The translations under genes were made by a program, and so were the position numbers. The notes below the pieces were generated by a model. That model was given only the letters and a program-made list of their open reading frames with translations, was not told the origin of the DNA and searched no databases. Positions 29,682 through 32,375 of a stretch of 32,375 bases of DNA are shown piece by piece. The stretch is from positions 1 to 32,375 of the IMG/VR virus record IMGVR_UViG_3300006790_000065; one strand, 5' to 3'. Position 1 is the first letter of the stretch, and each line of letters begins with the position of its first letter. The DNA is from a virus.

Positions 29682-32078
29682 TTAAACTCCTTTATTAATT
29701 GTATCTGATTGCCTAATTTCTTTTAGGATATCAGCATAAGTTTTACGTATGTTTTCCTGTTCTTTTAACAGAGTTTCCTCTCTGTCTTGAGCTATCTTCA
29801 TTTCTGCGATAGCTTCATTAGATTCTATTTTAGCTAAATCTACTTGAGATTTTAATAGGTCAGTCTGTGCTTTTTGTGCTAATTCTTGTTGTTTTAGTTC
29901 AACAATAGGATTAGTTTGAGCTTGAGCCATAGCTTGTGCCATTGCTTGTGCCTGACCAGTTACTACCTGTGTAGCTTGAGCTGCAAGTAGAGCTAACTCA
30001 TTCATCACTTGAGGAGGAATGTTATTACCTAGTTCTGGTAGTTGTTGCCCTAATACTTGTTCTATTTGTTGTTTATATAACATAGCTTGGTGCTCTTGTA
30101 TGTTGGCACCTACAGCTAGTTGTGCTGTTTGATTTTGTGCTACCATAGGATTCTGTAAGAAAGCACTATGCGCAGCAATGTATGCATCGTGATTTTGGAA
30201 CTCAAAAGCCTTAATAGGTTGCCCTGTCATGGCTGCTTGTTGTTCACTGATTGGGTCACGAGGCGGTATCTCTTGTACAGGAGGGAGTATAGCGTCAATG
30301 TTTTTAACTTCAAGAGCTTCGTACATACGCTTATAGGCTTCACGTAAATCATGTATCTGCGGTGCTGCCTGTGCCATCTGTAATTCTTGTTGAGCTAACA
30401 TCACTCTTTGTGCCATACTAAATATGTTAGGGTCACTAACTGGTAGAATATCTACTTTTTCATCAAAGTCAGTTATTTTTATTTCACGTGTTGCTCCTGG
30501 AACATCGTATGGGTATATAGGGGGTAAACTTTTACTAAAAATATTAGCTAATAACCTAAACTCTTTCCTTTGAGCAAAGTGTAAACGTTTATGTATAGCG
30601 GACATAACCTTAGTACCACGCTCTAACATGGCTACAGTAGTACCTACAGGCAGTTGTTGACTACCTATATCACCTACTTGCATGTCTGCTATGCTGGCAA
30701 ACCTTCTACCTGAGTCAATAATGACTCCTAATAGCTGAGCCAGTACATTACTAGGCTCTTTATAAGGTAAAGGCATTAATGCATCACGGATTGTGCCTCC
30801 TGGCACGTCAACATCCCTAAATTCTCCTGGACGTAGTGGTTCATCCTCACCTTGGACTCTCATACCACGTGCTTTAAACCCTGCAGGTAGATTTGAGAGT
30901 GTACCAGCGTCAATTAATTGACGTAAAACGGATGTAGCGGACTTAGTAAGCCCTCCAATCATGTGAATTAGCCCAAAACCGTAAAAACCTAGTCCTGGAA
31001 GGAACTTATAGTGTACAAAATACTCTTTTTTACGGAATAATTCGTCAGTTTGCTCCCAGTTACGTCTTATAGATAGTATTTCACCACTATCTTCAAGGAT
31101 CGTTACTATATAAGGCACCGCAAAACCATAATTATCTATGTCGGGTAGCTCTAAATTGACGTGAAACTCTAAAACTGAGTACTCAGTATAGTCTGCTAAA
31201 GGTGGTTGTATGCCTTGAAGCTCATCAATCTTCTCTTTAGCCTCACTGTATTCTAAATCTACACTAGCTTCACCTATTTGTACGTCTCTATACGTACCGT
31301 TCATCTGTAATTTCTTTAAATCATTACCAGTCATACTAATAACATGAGTAAATCTAGGGCTAGTTTCTAAATCTGTAGTTTCGTACGAGACTACTAAGTC
31401 TTCTGCTTTAACTAATCTACTGGTAGCTCTACCTAAAAGGTTGTCATAATAAATCTTTTTAAATGCAGAACCAGCTAAAGGTAGATAAAACAGTAAACTA
31501 TCCATCTCTGGGTCGTACTCTTGCATGACCTCAGTGATTTGATAGTTCATAAATTCTTTTACACGTTGACTTTGTGCGTTTACTTCTGGGCTTTCATTAC
31601 CCATGATACGTGTTTTTACAGGACCTCCACTGGGCAGTAGTTCTTTATAGGCTTGAGCCTGAAACTGTGTTACCGCTTCACTTAATAGTGGATGATGTAC
31701 ACCTGTTGCTCCTGGAAAAGGCTCTTCACGTTCCTCAGTTTTTATACCTAGTAGATCTAAACCTTTAGTAAATACATCAAGCCAATCTTTACGTGAATCT
31801 TTATCAGACTCATACGCATCTAAAAGTTCGCTTGATAAACTACCTAATGAATCATTATCTATAACTTCAGCTAAATTAACTTGATGCTCAGTTATAATTA
31901 TTTCTTCTTGTTCAAATAAAGGCACTAAGTTACCTGCAGGGTCAACTTCAAAAGCTGAAGTCTGCTCCCCTTGTATATTCATCTCCTCAGGTAGCTCTAC
32001 TTCTAGAGTCTCCTCAATTTGATCTTGTACTTCTTCAGGTAAGCCACCCTCTTGGAATTTTTGTCTTTCTATTGCCAT
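29682..32078 (-). CDS. Portal protein (SU10/P22-type podovirus portal)
   Basis: The 798-residue protein contains PFPGATGVHHPLLSEAVTQF (123-142), LPLAGSAFKKIYYDNLLGRA and EDLVVSYETTDLETSPRFTHV in the first third; the middle has LPGLGFYGFGLIHMIGGLTKSATSVLRQLIDAGTL, and the C-terminal 200 residues are Gln/Ala-rich helices (a barrel region). This matches large portal proteins of SU10- and P22-like podoviruses, which form the dodecameric gate for DNA packaging and docking of connectors. No clear Shine-Dalgarno precedes the ATG, which is three bases after the terminase stop, so coupling is likely. Confidence 0.85.
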   Translation of the reverse strand: MAIERQKFQEGGLPEEVQDQIEETLEVELPEEMNIQGEQTSAFEVDPAGNLVPLFEQEEIIITEHQVNLAEVIDNDSLGSLSSELLDAYESDKDSRKDWLDVFTKGLDLLGIKTEEREEPFPGATGVHHPLLSEAVTQFQAQAYKELLPSGGPVKTRIMGNESPEVNAQSQRVKEFMNYQITEVMQEYDPEMDSLLFYLPLAGSAFKKIYYDNLLGRATSRLVKAEDLVVSYETTDLETSPRFTHVISMTGNDLKKLQMNGTYRDVQIGEASVDLEYSEAKEKIDELQGIQPPLADYTEYSVLEFHVNLELPDIDNYGFAVPYIVTILEDSGEILSIRRNWEQTDELFRKKEYFVHYKFLPGLGFYGFGLIHMIGGLTKSATSVLRQLIDAGTLSNLPAGFKARGMRVQGEDEPLRPGEFRDVDVPGGTIRDALMPLPYKEPSNVLAQLLGVIIDSGRRFASIADMQVGDIGSQQLPVGTTVAMLERGTKVMSAIHKRLHFAQRKEFRLLANIFSKSLPPIYPYDVPGATREIKITDFDEKVDILPVSDPNIFSMAQRVMLAQQELQMAQAAPQIHDLREAYKRMYEALEVKNIDAILPPVQEIPPRDPISEQQAAMTGQPIKAFEFQNHDAYIAAHSAFLQNPMVAQNQTAQLAVGANIQEHQAMLYKQQIEQVLGQQLPELGNNIPPQVMNELALLAAQATQVVTGQAQAMAQAMAQAQTNPIVELKQQELAQKAQTDLLKSQVDLAKIESNEAIAEMKIAQDREETLLKEQENIRKTYADILKEIRQSDTINKGV

Positions 32079-32081
32079 GCG

Positions 32082-32375
32082 TTAATAATAACTTATTTTT
32101 CGTTTGGGATATAGCTCTTCGTCTTCATAGTCACTAGGTAGTTTTACAAAACCACCTTGCCTAAAACGTAATAATGCTTGTGTTGTTGAGTCGACTAAAT
32201 CATCGTGATCACCAGCAGGGAACATAGCACATTCTTCTATGACTTCATTCGCCCACTTAGTATCAGGTGCCCAAACCATTCCCGACTCAAATAAAGGTGC
32301 ACTTGCATTTACTCTAGCTACTTTATCATTCCCTTTGCTTGGAGTAAAGTTCTGGACAGGTATACCTATGTTACG
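32082..32375 (-). CDS. Terminase large subunit, C-terminal end only
   Basis: The frame stays open from the window edge and encodes the last 97 residues. It contains NFTPSKGNDKVARVNASAP, then MVWAPDTKWANEVIEECAMFP, then GDHDDLVDSTTQALLRFRQG, the last typical of the nuclease domain of phage large terminases, with Asp residues in GDHDDLVDS that belong to the metal site. The ATPase part lies beyond the window. It packages DNA into the prohead together with the portal coded just downstream. An internal ATG at 32279 is not a real start because the homology continues upstream. Confidence 0.88.
   Translation of the reverse strand, partial: RNIGIPVQNFTPSKGNDKVARVNASAPLFESGMVWAPDTKWANEVIEECAMFPAGDHDDLVDSTTQALLRFRQGGFVKLPSDYEDEELYPKRKISYY

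Noticed and set aside
32082-32279. A separate 65-residue gene at the right edge
   Set aside because: The frame is open to the window edge, and residues upstream of the internal ATG continue terminase-like sequence.
1-32375. tRNA genes, insertion sequences or integration genes
   Set aside because: No cloverleaf-like sequence, transposase or integrase motif, terminal inverted repeat or attachment site was seen by eye; a dedicated RNA search was not possible.

Overview
The window is a continuous piece of a tailed double-stranded DNA phage genome, AT-rich, with short intergenic gaps. Nearly every gene lies on the minus strand, so genes are best read from right to left. The gene order and families (large portal, P22 gp4-like and SU10-type connectors, gp10-like stabilisation protein, large internal proteins, no tape measure, tail sheath or tail tube) suggest a podovirus with a P22/SU10-like head and tail machine. 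Several small conserved proteins are of a type I associate with marine phages, so a marine, low-GC bacterial host is likely; the host is inference. Both ends are cut inside genes: the large terminase at the right and a primase at the left. No integrase, repressor, RNA polymerase, DNA polymerase, tRNA or CRISPR array was seen.

Head module, 32375 to about 24139 (minus): terminase large subunit (3' end only), portal, a row of small lysine/arginine-rich proteins (one of 56 residues and one start corrected here), a GroES-like co-chaperonin, an acidic scaffold, a small conserved protein, a decoration candidate, the major capsid protein, a strong Rho-independent terminator, then two more likely head or decoration proteins.

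Connector and tail module, 24139 to about 13488 (minus): P22 gp4-like connector, zinc-ribbon protein, SU10-type adaptor, a Rossmann-like protein resembling MptE/DUF115 or sialyltransferase-like proteins, two small proteins, a mosaic repeat protein, a tail fibre with a C-terminal S74 self-cleaving chaperone domain, two tandem paralogues, a coiled-coil protein, three small membrane proteins, an M15 peptidase endolysin, and the gp10-like stabilisation protein.

Internal-protein module, about 13510 to 3971 (minus): an HNH-type endonuclease wedged between tail genes, two overlapping basic proteins, small membrane proteins including a three-helix holin, then five large or medium proteins that probably form the ejected internal virion proteins.

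Replication module, 3979 to 1: one plus-strand gene, an SNF2-type helicase, diverges from a minus-strand operon encoding two conserved hypotheticals, a probable ssDNA-binding protein with an SSB-like acidic tail, and an archaeo-eukaryotic-type primase. The 343-bp divergent region between them holds repeated CCAATA/TATTGG motifs, AT-rich inverted repeats and a leader hairpin, and is the best candidate for a control region or replication origin.
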